Below, piece by piece: positions 23,905-34,424 of a stretch of DNA of 43,498 nt (position 1 is the stretch's first letter; every line of letters begins with the position of its first letter). Where the stretch lies: assembly GCA_041744735.1 (NCBI GenBank), contig JBGTKH010000387.1, positions 1 through 43,498 of the forward strand, written 5' to 3'. Origin of the DNA: JBGTKH01 sp041744735 (GTDB lineage: Bacteria; Planctomycetota; Planctomycetia; Pirellulales; Pirellulaceae). The notes under the pieces were generated by a model. The model saw nothing but the letters and a program-made list of their open reading frames with translations. It searched no databases and was not told the origin of the DNA. Both the position numbers and the translations under genes were made by a program.

Positions 23905-25527
23905 CTACCGGATCGCGCCTTCCACGGACCGCTTGGCTTTATCGTCTTTGTCAAAGTTGGTGACCATCGCTTCGGTGGTCAGCAGCAGGCCGGCGATGCT
24001 GGCCGCATTGGCCAGAGCCGTCCGCACGACCTTCACCGGGTCGATGATCCCCGCTTTGTACATATCCACATACTTGCGAGAGTTGGCGTCGAAGCCCATG
24101 TTCTCGGGCTTCTGATTGATTTCATCGGCGACCACCGAACCATCGAGGCCACAGTTATCGACAATCTGACGCAGCGGTGCGTCGAGCACGCCGAGCACGA
24201 TGTCGACGCCGATCTTCTCGTCACCCTTGGCCGCCGAACGCGCCTTTTCAACGTCCTCGCGGCAACGCAGCAGAGCCACACCGCCACCGGGCAGAATGCC
24301 TTCTTCGACGGCCGCACGCGTGGCGTGCAGGGCGTCTTCGACGCGGGCCTTCTTCTGCTTCATGTCCGATTCGGTTTCGGCACCGACGGAAATCACCGCC
24401 ACGCCGCCCGCCAGTTTCGCCAGCCGCTCTTGGAACTTTTCCTTGTCGTACTCGCTGTCGACTTGGTCAATTTGGTTGCGGATCTGTTGGATGCGTTTGT
24501 CGATGTCGCCGCGCTTGCCGGCGCCTTCCACGATTGTGGTGTTGCTCTTGTCCACCGTGATCTTCTTGGCTCGGCCGAGCTGATCGAGCGTGAGGCTTTC
24601 AAGCTGAATCCCCAGATCCTCGCTGATCAGTGTGCCACCGGTCAGCACGGCAATGTCGCCCAGCATCGCTTTGCGGCGGTCGCCGAAGCCCGGGGCTTTC
24701 ACGGCACACACGTTCAGCACGCCGCGCAATTTGTTCACCACCAGCAGCGTCAACGCCTCGTTGTCGATGTCTTCGGCGATGATCAACAGCGGCTTGCCAG
24801 ACTGGCTGGTCTTCTCCAGGATCGGCACCAGATCGCGCAGGTTGCTGATCTTCTTTTCGTGGATCAGAATCAGTGCGTCTTCCAGCACGCATTCCATCGT
24901 CGCCGGCTTGTTGATGAAGTAGGGCGAGTTGAAGCCTTTGTCAAACTGCATGCCATCGACGTACTCGACCTTCGTCTCGGCCGTCTTGCCTTCCTCGACG
25001 GTGATTACGCCGTCTTGGCCGACGCGATGCAGGGCTTCGGCCAGCAGGTCGCCGATGGCCTTATCGTTGTTGGCACTGATCGCGCCGACATTGGCCACTT
25101 CCTCTTTGCTAGAGACTGGCCTGGACATCGCCAGCAATTTGGCTTCGGCCGCCTTCACCGCCTTGTCGATGCCGCGGCGGATGGCCATCGGGTTGCTGCC
25201 CGCGACGATGTTTCGCAGGCCCTCTTTCAAGATCGCTCGAGCCAGCACGGTGGCCGTGGTGGTGCCGTCGCCGGCCAAATCCGATGTCTTTTGAGCGACC
25301 TCGACGACCAGCTTCGAGCCCATGTTCTCGAAGCGGTCTTCCAGTTCAATTTCCTTGGCCACCGTCACGCCGTCTTTGGTCACGGTCGGACCGCCGAACG
25401 ATTTGTCGATGATCACGTTGCGGCCGGTCGGCCCCATCGTGATGCCCACAGCATGAGCCAGTTTGTCAACGCCCCGCAAGATTCTTGATCGGGCGTGATC
25501 TTCGAAAAGAAGTTGTTTTGCTGCCAC
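23905..25527 (-). CDS. groEL: GroEL paralogue 2 (60 kDa chaperonin without GGM tail)
   Basis: 540 residues from GTG 25527. It has the chaperonin core: ATP-binding GDGTTTAT with the catalytic Asp, the PTGRNVIIDKSFGGPTVTKD loop and the GGGVALLR segment. The C-terminus ends KDDKAKRSVEGAIR with no Gly-Gly-Met tail, unlike the other copy at 26021-27700. The start MAAKQLLFEDHARSRILRGV is typical of the second planctomycete paralogue. The missing tail would change cavity volume and allosteric behaviour, so a specialised client set is likely. It is downstream of groES, from which it is separated by 140 bases carrying a REP-like repeat. Confidence 0.95.
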   Translation of the reverse strand: MAAKQLLFEDHARSRILRGVDKLAHAVGITMGPTGRNVIIDKSFGGPTVTKDGVTVAKEIELEDRFENMGSKLVVEVAQKTSDLAGDGTTTATVLARAILKEGLRNIVAGSNPMAIRRGIDKAVKAAEAKLLAMSRPVSSKEEVANVGAISANNDKAIGDLLAEALHRVGQDGVITVEEGKTAETKVEYVDGMQFDKGFNSPYFINKPATMECVLEDALILIHEKKISNLRDLVPILEKTSQSGKPLLIIAEDIDNEALTLLVVNKLRGVLNVCAVKAPGFGDRRKAMLGDIAVLTGGTLISEDLGIQLESLTLDQLGRAKKITVDKSNTTIVEGAGKRGDIDKRIQQIRNQIDQVDSEYDKEKFQERLAKLAGGVAVISVGAETESDMKQKKARVEDALHATRAAVEEGILPGGGVALLRCREDVEKARSAAKGDEKIGVDIVLGVLDAPLRQIVDNCGLDGSVVADEINQKPENMGFDANSRKYVDMYKAGIIDPVKVVRTALANAASIAGLLLTTEAMVTNFDKDDKAKRSVEGAIR

Positions 25528-25588
25528 GCGTGAAGGCCCTTATATTAGATGTCCTTGATGTTGCATTGTCTTACTGTATCGCCTCTTT

Positions 25589-25644
25589 GGCGAACGGCGG
25601 GCGTGAGCCCGCTGGTCACCGTGGGGCTTACGCCCACGTTCGCC
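25589..25644. repeat. REP-like palindrome, copy 1 (GCGGGCGTGAGCCCGC family)
   Basis: Reads ggcgaacggcgggcgtgagc at the left and ends cttacgcccacgttcgcc, an imperfect inverted repeat with an internal hairpin gcgggcgtgagcccgc. A second copy lies at 34317-34373. It sits between groES and groEL2. Confidence 0.8.
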
Positions 25645-25667
25645 GATCAATGATCGCGCTGTTACGA

Positions 25668-25964
25668 CTACACCACTTTGGCCAAGATGTCACTTTCGCG
25701 CAGAATCTTGACGTCTTCGCCGTTGATCTCGATGTCGGTGCCGCCGTACTTGCCGTAAATCACTTCGTCGCCCACGGACACCGACAGCTCGCCGCGTTGT
25801 CCGCTGTCGAGCAACCGTCCCGGGCCGACGGCCAACACAGTGCCGCGTTGCGGCTTCTCTTTGGCGGTGTCCGGCAGCACGATGCCGCCCGCCGTTCGCT
25901 CTTCGGCTTCGGTCGGTTCCACCACCACGCGATCATCTAGCGGACGAATCTTGATCTTCGCCAT
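25668..25964 (-). CDS. groES: GroES co-chaperonin (10 kDa)
   Basis: 98 residues, the normal length. Family features: IKIRPLDDRVVVEPTEAEER, the mobile loop TAGGIVLPDTAKEK that docks on GroEL, VGDEVIYGKYGGTDI and the end DILAKVV. It caps the chaperonin cavity. It lies between two groEL genes, 56 bases after groEL1 and 140 before groEL2, an order that differs from the usual groES-groEL. Confidence 0.97.
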   Translation of the reverse strand: MAKIKIRPLDDRVVVEPTEAEERTAGGIVLPDTAKEKPQRGTVLAVGPGRLLDSGQRGELSVSVGDEVIYGKYGGTDIEINGEDVKILRESDILAKVV

Positions 25965-26020
25965 GTTCGTTTCCCTTTATCTTTTTGAATGCTTATGTTC
26001 GATTTAGGTTTGAATTCACA

Positions 26021-27700
<1,680 letters not shown>

Positions 27701-28115
27701 GTGCGGATTCCTCCTGTTGCTGACGGTTGCTCAAATAATCGCCATCGAACCGGGCCAGCCGCCACCGGCTGGATCAAACCACGGCCCGGAAAGTTGTTTT
27801 GTCGTGTGACTTCGTAACCGAGCCATTACTGCCACTCTGTATTGGCAGCCCGGCATCGGAAAGAAGCCGATGTAGGCAACCGCTGTGCCAAAACACTGAA
27901 GACTATCCATAAGCTCTTGTGATGCAATAGCTTACTGGATTCCTAACGCTTGAGTATCTTGGGCGATCAATCCGCCGCGACGGATGCGGCGTGTCATTTT
28001 GACAGCCGGGAAAACCACGTACTTGGCATTTTCCGCAGAAGTAGATTCAATCGGCCTCCGCGACATTTCAAGAAAGCTAGGCTTTCAATGCGGCGACCAT
28101 TAGATCAGGGGGGGC
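27701..28115. other. Divergent intergenic region between groEL1 and the HD-GYP regulator
   Basis: About 415 bases that should hold both promoters. I see no CIRCE element (TTAGCACTC-N9-GAGTGCTAA). Visible structures are a ctgcca/tggcag repeat at 27829-27848, a small catcgg/ccgatg hairpin near 27854-27872, and gaaagctaggctttc at about 28072-28086 before the plus-strand gene. No coding region is supported. Confidence 0.5.
27829..27848. promoter_or_regulatory. Short inverted repeat upstream of groEL1, possible operator
   Basis: ctgcca at 27829-27834 and tggcag at 27843-27848, spaced by eight bases, about 130 bases upstream of the groEL1 start. Position and symmetry suit a heat-shock operator, but it is not CIRCE and no regulator is known. 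Weak call. Confidence 0.25.
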
Positions 28116-29408
28116 ATGCGGCTGTCCGTGAAAATGACCACAGCGAACTCATCCTTGGACGACATTGGCGAGACGTTAGCGACCACATTTGGTGGTGAGT
28201 CAGGAGCTGCTGCTGAGTCGGCCTTTGGTGCATTCGCCGCCGCGGCCTGTACCGATTCCACGCTGCGTCAGGGGCTGATGAACATCAAGCAGCCCACCTA
28301 CGAATCGATCAAGTCGTCGACGATCATGATCGTGGACGACGAGCCCATCAACGTCAAAATCGCTCGCCGGTATCTGCACGACGCCGGCTACAAGAATTTC
28401 ATCACGATCACCGATGCTCCGCAGGCCTTCGATTCGATCCGCATCGAACAACCGGATGTGATCTTGATGGACATTGTGATGCCGCGGATGAGCGGCCTGT
28501 GGATTTTGGAGTTGATGCGCAACGATCCGCGGATGCGGCACATTCCCGTGATCATCCTAACCGCGGCCAGCGACCCGGCGACGAAACTGAAAGCCTTGGA
28601 CTTGGGCGCCGCCGATTTTCTCAGCAAGCCGGTCGATCCAACCGAGTTGGCCGCGCGCGTGCGCAATTCGCTGTTGGTCAAAGCGCATCAGGATCAACTG
28701 GCCAATTACTCGGTGCAGTTGGAGCACGAGGTGCGGCTGCGGACTGCGGCGCTGGAAAGTTCGCGACAGGACGTGATCCACTGCTTGGCCAGTGCCGCGG
28801 AATGCCGCGACGACGTCACCGGCTATCACATCATTCGCGTTGGCACGTACGCCGCGATCGTCTCGCGGCGCCTGGGTTACGACAACGCATGGGTCGAGTT
28901 GATCGAACAGGCGGCCAAGCTGCACGACGTCGGGAAGATCGGCATCCCGGACGCGATTCTGCTAAAGGCTGGCAAGCTGGATGCAGGCGAATATGACGCG
29001 ATGAAAAAGCATTGCGAACTGGGCCTGAGAATTATTCAACCCTGGTCCGAGCTTCGCGGGATCACGCCTCAGCACACGGTTCACGATGCGAACTCCGCCG
29101 TCGGCCATTCGCCGATCATGGTCATGGCCGCGCGGATCGCATACACGCATCACGAGAAGTGGGATGGCAGCGGCTACCCGCGCGGTCTGTCGGGCGAAGA
29201 CATCCCCATCGAAGGCCGCATCACCGCCGTGGCCGACGTGTTCGATGCCCTCAGCAGTTTGCGCCCGTACAAAGCCGCGTTCTCGCTGGCAAGATGCTTC
29301 GAGCTGCTGGAAGAGGGCCGCGGAAAACACTTTGACCCCCGTGTACTCGACGCCTTCTTCGCTTCCACAGCCGAGGTCGTTAGAGTCATGTCCGAATACG
29401 CGGATTAA
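28116..29408 (+). CDS. Response regulator with HD-GYP phosphodiesterase domain
   Basis: 430 residues from ATG 28116, with a G-rich site just upstream. After a 65-residue variable start comes a receiver domain: IMIVDDEPINVKIARRYL with the acidic pair, the phospho-acceptor Asp in VILMDIVMPRMSG, Thr in ILTAAS and Lys in LSKPVD. A coiled-coil linker (SVQLEHEVRLRTAALESSRQ) leads to an HD-GYP domain: KLHDVGKIGIPD (metal-binding HD) and HHEKWDGSGYPRGLSGEDIP (GYP). Such proteins hydrolyse cyclic di-GMP under control of a kinase; no kinase gene is adjacent. All key residues look intact, so it is probably active. Confidence 0.93.
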   Translation: MRLSVKMTTANSSLDDIGETLATTFGGESGAAAESAFGAFAAAACTDSTLRQGLMNIKQPTYESIKSSTIMIVDDEPINVKIARRYLHDAGYKNFITITDAPQAFDSIRIEQPDVILMDIVMPRMSGLWILELMRNDPRMRHIPVIILTAASDPATKLKALDLGAADFLSKPVDPTELAARVRNSLLVKAHQDQLANYSVQLEHEVRLRTAALESSRQDVIHCLASAAECRDDVTGYHIIRVGTYAAIVSRRLGYDNAWVELIEQAAKLHDVGKIGIPDAILLKAGKLDAGEYDAMKKHCELGLRIIQPWSELRGITPQHTVHDANSAVGHSPIMVMAARIAYTHHEKWDGSGYPRGLSGEDIPIEGRITAVADVFDALSSLRPYKAAFSLARCFELLEEGRGKHFDPRVLDAFFASTAEVVRVMSEYAD

Positions 29409-29480
29409 GCGATCGAACCACCAGTCCCCGATTGCCGGCGCGACTCGTTTAAACGCGATCTAATGGGGAGCGCAGGAACA

Positions 29481-29514
29481 ATGACTGCCGCGCGAAAATG
29501 ACTGCCGCGCGAAA
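29481..29514. repeat. Perfect 17-base tandem duplication
   Basis: atgactgccgcgcgaaa occurs twice in a row (29481-29497, 29498-29514) between convergent genes. Probably a replication slippage product. Confidence 0.85.
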
Positions 29515-29518
29515 CGTG

Positions 29519-30862
29519 TCACACAGGCTGCTCGTCCTGGATGTACGTGCGGCCACGGTAGAATCGGGCGACAATCGTAAACGCGATGGCGCCGCCGAGC
29601 ATGAACAGCGTAAAGAACAGGAAGTACTGGACGCCGGTGAGCCGGCTGGTGCCCGCTTCGTCTTGAATGAAATAGTTCACACCCGAAGTGAACAGGTTGC
29701 CCGCCGCCACGGACAGCAAGTACAGCGACATGATAAAGGATTTCATCGTCTTCGGCGCTTGCGTGTAGGATAACTCCAAGCACGTGATCGAGACCATTAC
29801 CTCGCCTGCGGTCATGACTGCGTAGGCGGCGATCTGCCAGACGATGTTTGGCTTGGCCCCGCTCGCGATCAAGGACTCGACGTACGTCACAATCGCAAAT
29901 GCCGCCGCCGCCAGAAAGAACCCAATCGCGATCTTCCGCAGCGGTGTCAGCGGAAAGACACGATTGATCGCGGGGTAAATGACGTAGGAAAACAGCGGGA
30001 TAAAAGTCAAAATCAGAATCGGGTTCACGGCCTGGACTTGAGCCGACAGCCACTCGACGCCCATCCAGCGCCGATCCATCCTTTCGGCTTGCAACACCCA
30101 CGACGAACCGGTCTGATCGTAAAGCGACCAAAACATGGCCACGAATACATACAGCACCGCCAGATTCATGGCGGCTCGCAGGCCAACGGGGCTGAATGCT
30201 TCCCGCACGAATCGAACACCGCCCGCAGGCACGTGCACGAACTTGTGGCGGCCGGCCCAGAAGACAACCGTGGCCACGAACATCAGCACGCCGGGCACCG
30301 CAAATGCGACGCTGGGTCCAAGTTTTTCCAACAGCTTCGGCGTCAACAGCGTCGAGATGAACGCGCCGAGATTGATGGAAAAGTAAAACCACGCGAAGAC
30401 GCGGCTAATCAAATGTTGGTTTCGCGTGCCGAACTGGTCGCCGACGTGCGCCGATACACAAGGCTTAATCCCGCCCGCACCGATGGCAATCAGTGTCAGT
30501 CCCAACGCAAGGCCCAAACGCGTATCGTCAATGGCGAGTGCCAAGTGCCCCAAACAGTACAACATCGACAGACCGATGATCGTGCGGTACTTGCCGAGCA
30601 GTCCGTCGGAAATGAGTGCACCAAACAACGGAAAGAAATATGCCGACGAGGTGAACAAGTGAAAGTACGTCTTGGCTTGTTCCTCGGTCATCACATCCAA
30701 GGTGCCATCGCGAGCCAACAGGTGCTTCGTCATGAAGATCACCAGAATGGCTCTCATCCCATAGAAGCTGAACCGCTCGGCGGCTTCGTTGCCGATGATG
30801 TACGGGATGCCGCGCGGCAATTCGCTGCTCGGCAAAGGTGCCGTGAGATACTTTTCGCCCAT
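29519..30862 (-). CDS. POT-family proton-coupled peptide transporter
   Basis: 447 residues from ATG 30862 (MGEKYLTAPL); an upstream start at 30916 would add 18 residues that do not fit. The POT signature GNEAAERFSFYGMRAIL (ExxERFxYYG proton-coupling motif of helix 1) is clear, followed by YFFPLFGALISDGLLGKY and the GGIKPCVSAHVGDQF motif of helix 4-5. I count about 12 hydrophobic segments, as usual in the MFS. The RWMGVEWLSAQVQAVNPILI segment fits the helix 7-8 region. It imports di- and tripeptides with protons. It is monocistronic and convergent with the HD-GYP gene. Confidence 0.93.
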   Translation of the reverse strand: MGEKYLTAPLPSSELPRGIPYIIGNEAAERFSFYGMRAILVIFMTKHLLARDGTLDVMTEEQAKTYFHLFTSSAYFFPLFGALISDGLLGKYRTIIGLSMLYCLGHLALAIDDTRLGLALGLTLIAIGAGGIKPCVSAHVGDQFGTRNQHLISRVFAWFYFSINLGAFISTLLTPKLLEKLGPSVAFAVPGVLMFVATVVFWAGRHKFVHVPAGGVRFVREAFSPVGLRAAMNLAVLYVFVAMFWSLYDQTGSSWVLQAERMDRRWMGVEWLSAQVQAVNPILILTFIPLFSYVIYPAINRVFPLTPLRKIAIGFFLAAAAFAIVTYVESLIASGAKPNIVWQIAAYAVMTAGEVMVSITCLELSYTQAPKTMKSFIMSLYLLSVAAGNLFTSGVNYFIQDEAGTSRLTGVQYFLFFTLFMLGGAIAFTIVARFYRGRTYIQDEQPV

Positions 30863-31018
30863 GATCCGTTTCTCAAACACTAGCCCCACGCGCCAGTTCT
30901 GATGTTGCGCTAGCAAAAACTTGTTTTGGAGTCCAACTCACGACCGTCCAAATTCTGGCGAATTCGGCTACCATCCGTCGAAAAGCGCAACATCAAAGCG
31001 CGCCAGCGAGGGAATCCT

Positions 31019-31132
31019 GTAGCTCGGGTCCATTGACCCGAGCGAAACAACGCGAATTCCTCGGATCGATGGAGGTCAAAGGACTCGACCGACGACAACC
31101 GCAATTTGCTCGGGTCAATGGACCCAAGCTAC
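31019..31132. repeat. REP-like inverted repeat (CGGGTCCATTGACCCG family)
   Basis: Arms 31019-31042 and 31109-31132 pair at 23 of 24 positions, and each arm holds its own hairpin cgggtccattgacccg. A further partial copy (acccaagctac) follows at 31141-31151. The element takes up most of the 320-base gap between the transporter start and the purU stop; I see no gene there. Confidence 0.8.
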
Positions 31133-31182
31133 GAAGCGTAACCCAAGCTACAAAAAACGGCGAGTGATTGTAACCTCCAAAG

Positions 31183-32049
31183 TTACGAAACGCGATTCGT
31201 GCGCGCCACGACGCGGTGAAAATGCAGTTGCACTTCGCGATCGACCACGCGGCGGACGCCCTCGACCAGACAGCGCGGCTCGTTGTCTTCCTGGCCGATG
31301 CGCATGACGTCTTCCAACTTCATGCCAGGCGGGACGGTGAATGTGGATTGATTGATGATCTGATTGCCGGCATCCAGTTCGGGCACGATGAAGTGACAGG
31401 TCGCGCCGTACGTGAGCATGCGGCTGGCGTACGCCTCTTGATACGGTTGCATGCCGGGGAAGCTGGGCAGCAGTCCGTGGTGCAGGTTGATAATTCGGCC
31501 GCCCGCATACTTCCAGCAACTGGCCGGCGGCAAGATGCGCATGTAGCGAGCCAGGATCACGTAATCGACGTCGTATTGATCCAGGACTTCGATCAGCCGC
31601 GCGTCGTTCGTATTGCCTTGCGAGTCGCCGACCATCTGCCATTCGACGCCGAACTGTTCGGCGATGCCGCGGCAGGCGTTGCGGTTGCCGATCATCACGG
31701 CGGCTTCGGCCTTGATCTGGTTGTCGCGGATCGCCCGCAGCAGCGCCAGCGACGGTTCGGTGCGATACGTCGTGCAGATCGCCAGCCGCGGCCGTTTCGC
31801 CCGTTCGTCCGGAGACCAGACACGTACCGACAGATTTTTCTTGCGGCCAATCTCGGTGACGGCTTCGCGAATCGCCGACAATTGGGCGCCCGACAGTTCG
31901 ATCCGCAGCAGCATTGCAAACACCGCCTCCTCGTCGTGATCGTACATTTGGATCTCGGCGATGTTGGCGCCCTGGCCGGTCACATAATGAATGATCGGGT
32001 CGGCCAGTCCGACGTTGTCAGGCCCAACAGCAGTGATAACGATTTGCAT
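31183..32049 (-). CDS. purU: Formyltetrahydrofolate deformylase
   Basis: 288 residues from ATG 32049 (MQIVITAVGPDNVGLADPII); a longer start at 32091 is unlikely. An ACT domain (about 1-80) is followed by a formyltransferase-type hydrolase domain. The catalytic region INLHHGLLPSFPGMQPYQEA contains the Asn and His of the family; the catalytic Asp lies in ELDAGNQIINQ. PurU splits 10-formyl-THF to THF and formate, feeding PurT and balancing one-carbon units. It lacks purine genes next to it. The PurU-type ACT start distinguishes it from PurN. Confidence 0.92.
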   Translation of the reverse strand: MQIVITAVGPDNVGLADPIIHYVTGQGANIAEIQMYDHDEEAVFAMLLRIELSGAQLSAIREAVTEIGRKKNLSVRVWSPDERAKRPRLAICTTYRTEPSLALLRAIRDNQIKAEAAVMIGNRNACRGIAEQFGVEWQMVGDSQGNTNDARLIEVLDQYDVDYVILARYMRILPPASCWKYAGGRIINLHHGLLPSFPGMQPYQEAYASRMLTYGATCHFIVPELDAGNQIINQSTFTVPPGMKLEDVMRIGQEDNEPRCLVEGVRRVVDREVQLHFHRVVARTNRVS

Positions 32050-32350
32050 GGTTCGATTCGCCCCGCGACGTACTTCTACATGGTCATACACCAGCCTACC
32101 TCATCACGTTGCGCATGCGCAGACGACATAATCCGGTTATGCGGCTTGAGCCCGCAGTACAACCGAGAAAGGATTTTGGCGCGCCATCCGACGACGGCGT
32201 ATTCTACGGTATCGGCGTAGCGTCGCAACCTAGTCTTTTTGCGGGAGGTCTGTTAGGTTAATTGGCAAGCCAGCGCGTGCTAAAGCCGGCGGCACGTCGC
32301 GGTGTGAAGGAGACTCGCGAGCCGGCCCACCTACAACGGAATGACGAACC
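32050..32350. other. Intergenic region between purU and the YkgJ-type gene
   Basis: About 300 bases between divergent genes. I see no gene, RNA or clear palindrome; a purine-rich stretch (gcgggaggtctg) at about 32240 is too far from the start at 32351 to serve as its ribosome site. Both promoters presumably lie here. Confidence 0.5.
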
Positions 32351-32794
32351 ATGTCCACTGTGCTGCGGACCAAGCCCACGCGCGAACAACTTAAGCCCGG
32401 TGAAGTCCTGTGCGATCATTGCACCGCCAAATGTTGCCGCTATTTCGCATTGCCCATCGACGAGCCGAAGACGCGGAGTGATTTTGAATTCATGCGCTGG
32501 TTCCTGCTGCACGGCCGGGCGTCGGTGTTCACGGAAGATGGCACCTGGTACTTGATGGTGCACACCGAATGCAAGCACCTGCAGCCGGACAACCGCTGCG
32601 GCATCTACGAAACGCGACCGCTAATCTGCCGCGAGTACACCACCGACAACTGCGAGTACGAAGACGACTGGGTGTACGACCACTACTTCGAGACGCCCGA
32701 ACAAGTCGAAGAATACGCCGACGCCGTGTTGGCCAATCCGTCCCACGGCAACTTCCGCAGCCGTAAGCCCCCGCTATTCCAAATCATTGGATAA
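32351..32794 (+). CDS. YkgJ-family cysteine-cluster protein
   Basis: 147 residues from ATG 32351. The Cys pattern LCDHCTAKCCRYF near the N-terminus, TECKHLQPDNRCGIYETRP in the middle and ICREYTTDNCEYED is that of the YkgJ family (PF03692), thought to bind a zinc or iron-sulfur centre. Its function is not established; some relatives act in protein or flagellin modification. It is a single gene, convergent with the aminotransferase gene, with a strong hairpin in between. Confidence 0.85.
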   Translation: MSTVLRTKPTREQLKPGEVLCDHCTAKCCRYFALPIDEPKTRSDFEFMRWFLLHGRASVFTEDGTWYLMVHTECKHLQPDNRCGIYETRPLICREYTTDNCEYEDDWVYDHYFETPEQVEEYADAVLANPSHGNFRSRKPPLFQIIG

Positions 32795-32796
32795 CA

Positions 32797-32825
32797 TTTG
32801 GAGTGCGGTAACTCGTTACCGCTTT
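32797..32825. repeat. Single arm related to the repeat at 23598-23723, with compensated base changes
   Basis: tttggagtgcggtaactcgt then taccgcttt. Compared with the arm at 23601-23629, the hairpin stem changes from gcggcga/tcgccgc to gcggtaa/ttaccgc: both sides change together. It starts three bases after the YkgJ stop and could act as a terminator hairpin. Confidence 0.75.
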
Positions 32826-32862
32826 AGGAATTTTTGGAACGCGCCGCGCCGGCAACTGCCTT

Positions 32863-32930
32863 TTATGATTTCGCCCTCCATGATTTTGCAAGTTCCGAGT
32901 TTCGCAAAATCATGGAGGGCAAAATCATAA
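32863..32930. terminator. Inverted repeat between convergent genes, probable bidirectional terminator
   Basis: Left arm 32863-32889 and right arm 32904-32930 (gcaaaatcatggagggcaaa then atcataa) pair at 26 of 27 positions around a 14-base loop. It lies between the YkgJ-type gene (stop 32794) and the aminotransferase (stop 32948). Confidence 0.75.
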
Positions 32931-32947
32931 GAGACAATGTTCACGTC

Positions 32948-34237
32948 TTATGCCGCCGACGCTTGTCGCCCCGCGTAGAACTCGGCGATGTGCTGCACGA
33001 CGGCATGTTGCTCGTCGATGGTCAACTCGGGGAAGATCGGCAGGCTGAGCACTTCAGCGGCGGCGCGTTCGGTTTGGGGGAGGCTGCCGGCCGAGTAACC
33101 CAGCGCACGGAAGCATTGCTGCTGGTGCAGCGGTACAGGGTAATAGATTTCGCTGCCGATGTTGGCTTCGGCCAGCCGGGCGCGCAGCGCGTCGCGCTGG
33201 CCGCCTGGAACGCGAACGGTGTACTGATTCCACACGTGCAGGAAATCGTCCGAGGCGCCGGGCAGGACCAGTTTGCGATGCAGCCCCGCGGCGCGGAACA
33301 GCCGATCGTAGTTGGCGGCGTTCTCTTGCCGGGCGGCGGTCCAGCTTGACAATCGCGTCATCTTCACATTCAACACCGCAGCCTGAATCGAATCCAAGCG
33401 GCTGTTGATGCCCACGTCGCTGTGATAGTAGCGCGGGTTCATGCCGTGCGCGGCCAGCAACCGCAATCGCCCGGCCAGCTTGTCGTCCGACGTGGTCAGC
33501 ATCCCGCCGTCGCCGAATCCTCCCAGATTCTTCGTCGGATAGAAGCTGAAGCAACCGATGTGGCTCATCGAACCCGCGCCGCGCCCGCAGTGCTCGGCGC
33601 CAATGGCCTGAGCCGCATCTTCGATCACAATCAGGTCGTGCCGCTTGCCGATCTTGCAAATTGCGTCCATGTCCGCGCACTGACCGAACAAATGCACGGG
33701 GAGAATGGCTTTCGTGGCCGACGTGATGGCGGGTTCGATCAACGTTGGGTCGATGTTGAACGTGGCCCGATCGATGTCGACAAAGACAGGCGTGGCCCCC
33801 AGCCGCCAGACGGCACTGGCCGTGGCGAAGAACGTGAAGCTGGGCACAATCACTTCGTCGCCCGGCCCAATGTCGGTGGCCATCAGCGCCAGCAACAGAG
33901 CGTCGCTGCCCGAAGCGCAGCCGATCGCGTGTTTCGCACCGCTGAGTGCCGCCACGGACTCTTCCAGTTGCTTCACGTCCGGCCCAAACAGGAACCGGCC
34001 GGAATCACAAACGCGGGAGATCGCCGCCAGAATTTCGTCGCGCAACGGCCCGTTGCCTCGGCCGACATCTAAGAGCGGAACAGAGGTGGGAGTCGATCCG
34101 CTGGCATTTTGCTTGGTCTGCTGTGTCTTTGAGGCGGTCATCGGCGAAAGCTCCGCTTCCGTGCTGTTAGTGTCGAAGTTCAGATTCATGCGGCCCGTCG
34201 GACGGGCGAAATCGGGGTTGAAGGTTACGGTCGGCAT
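32948..34237 (-). CDS. DegT/DnrJ/EryC1/StrS-family aminotransferase
   Basis: 429 residues from ATG 34237; the first 50 residues are Ser/Thr/Asn-rich and unconserved, and an ATG at 34141 is a sound alternative. The fold type I PLP enzyme features are clear: GCASGSDALLLALMA for phosphate binding, VIEDAAQAIGAEH (Asp for the pyridine N) and FSFYPTKNLGGFGDGG with the Schiff-base Lys236. Family members transfer amino groups to nucleotide-bound keto sugars for surface polysaccharides or antibiotics. No sugar-nucleotide genes are adjacent, so the exact substrate is open. Confidence 0.92.
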   Translation of the reverse strand: MPTVTFNPDFARPTGRMNLNFDTNSTEAELSPMTASKTQQTKQNASGSTPTSVPLLDVGRGNGPLRDEILAAISRVCDSGRFLFGPDVKQLEESVAALSGAKHAIGCASGSDALLLALMATDIGPGDEVIVPSFTFFATASAVWRLGATPVFVDIDRATFNIDPTLIEPAITSATKAILPVHLFGQCADMDAICKIGKRHDLIVIEDAAQAIGAEHCGRGAGSMSHIGCFSFYPTKNLGGFGDGGMLTTSDDKLAGRLRLLAAHGMNPRYYHSDVGINSRLDSIQAAVLNVKMTRLSSWTAARQENAANYDRLFRAAGLHRKLVLPGASDDFLHVWNQYTVRVPGGQRDALRARLAEANIGSEIYYPVPLHQQQCFRALGYSAGSLPQTERAAAEVLSLPIFPELTIDEQHAVVQHIAEFYAGRQASAA

Positions 34238-34316
34238 CGGTTTGGGTCAAGATCGAACGTGCCTCATTGATAGCCCGCGCCCCAGCCGCTAGAATCCGAG
34301 ACTTACGCAAGTTGCA

Positions 34317-34373
34317 GGCGAACGGCGGGCGTAAGCCCGCTGGTAACTGTGGGGCTTACGCCCCAAGTTCGCC
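34317..34373. repeat. REP-like palindrome, copy 2 (GCGGGCGTAAGCCCGC family)
   Basis: Starts ggcgaacggcgggcgtaagc and ends ttacgccccaagttcgcc. It matches copy 1 at 25589-25644 closely, with a few substitutions and one length difference. It lies about 50 bases upstream of the kinase gene. Confidence 0.8.
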
Positions 34374-34424
34374 GGAAACGCTCGTCGGAAAACTCGCATC
34401 CAAACGCCTTTATGTCATACAGTC

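Noticed and set aside
24325..25488. 387-residue plus-strand frame opposite groEL2
   Set aside because: Mirror of a conserved chaperonin gene, no domain visible.
27701..28115. CIRCE/HrcA operator or c-di-GMP riboswitch in the groEL1/HD-GYP gap
   Set aside because: Neither the CIRCE consensus nor the conserved riboswitch core could be found; only short hairpins.
32040..32065. T-loop-like ggttcgattc suggesting a tRNA
   Set aside because: No matching acceptor, D or anticodon stem; it spans the purU start.
31216..32220. 334-residue plus-strand frame opposite purU
   Set aside because: Antisense shadow; PurU is complete on the minus strand.
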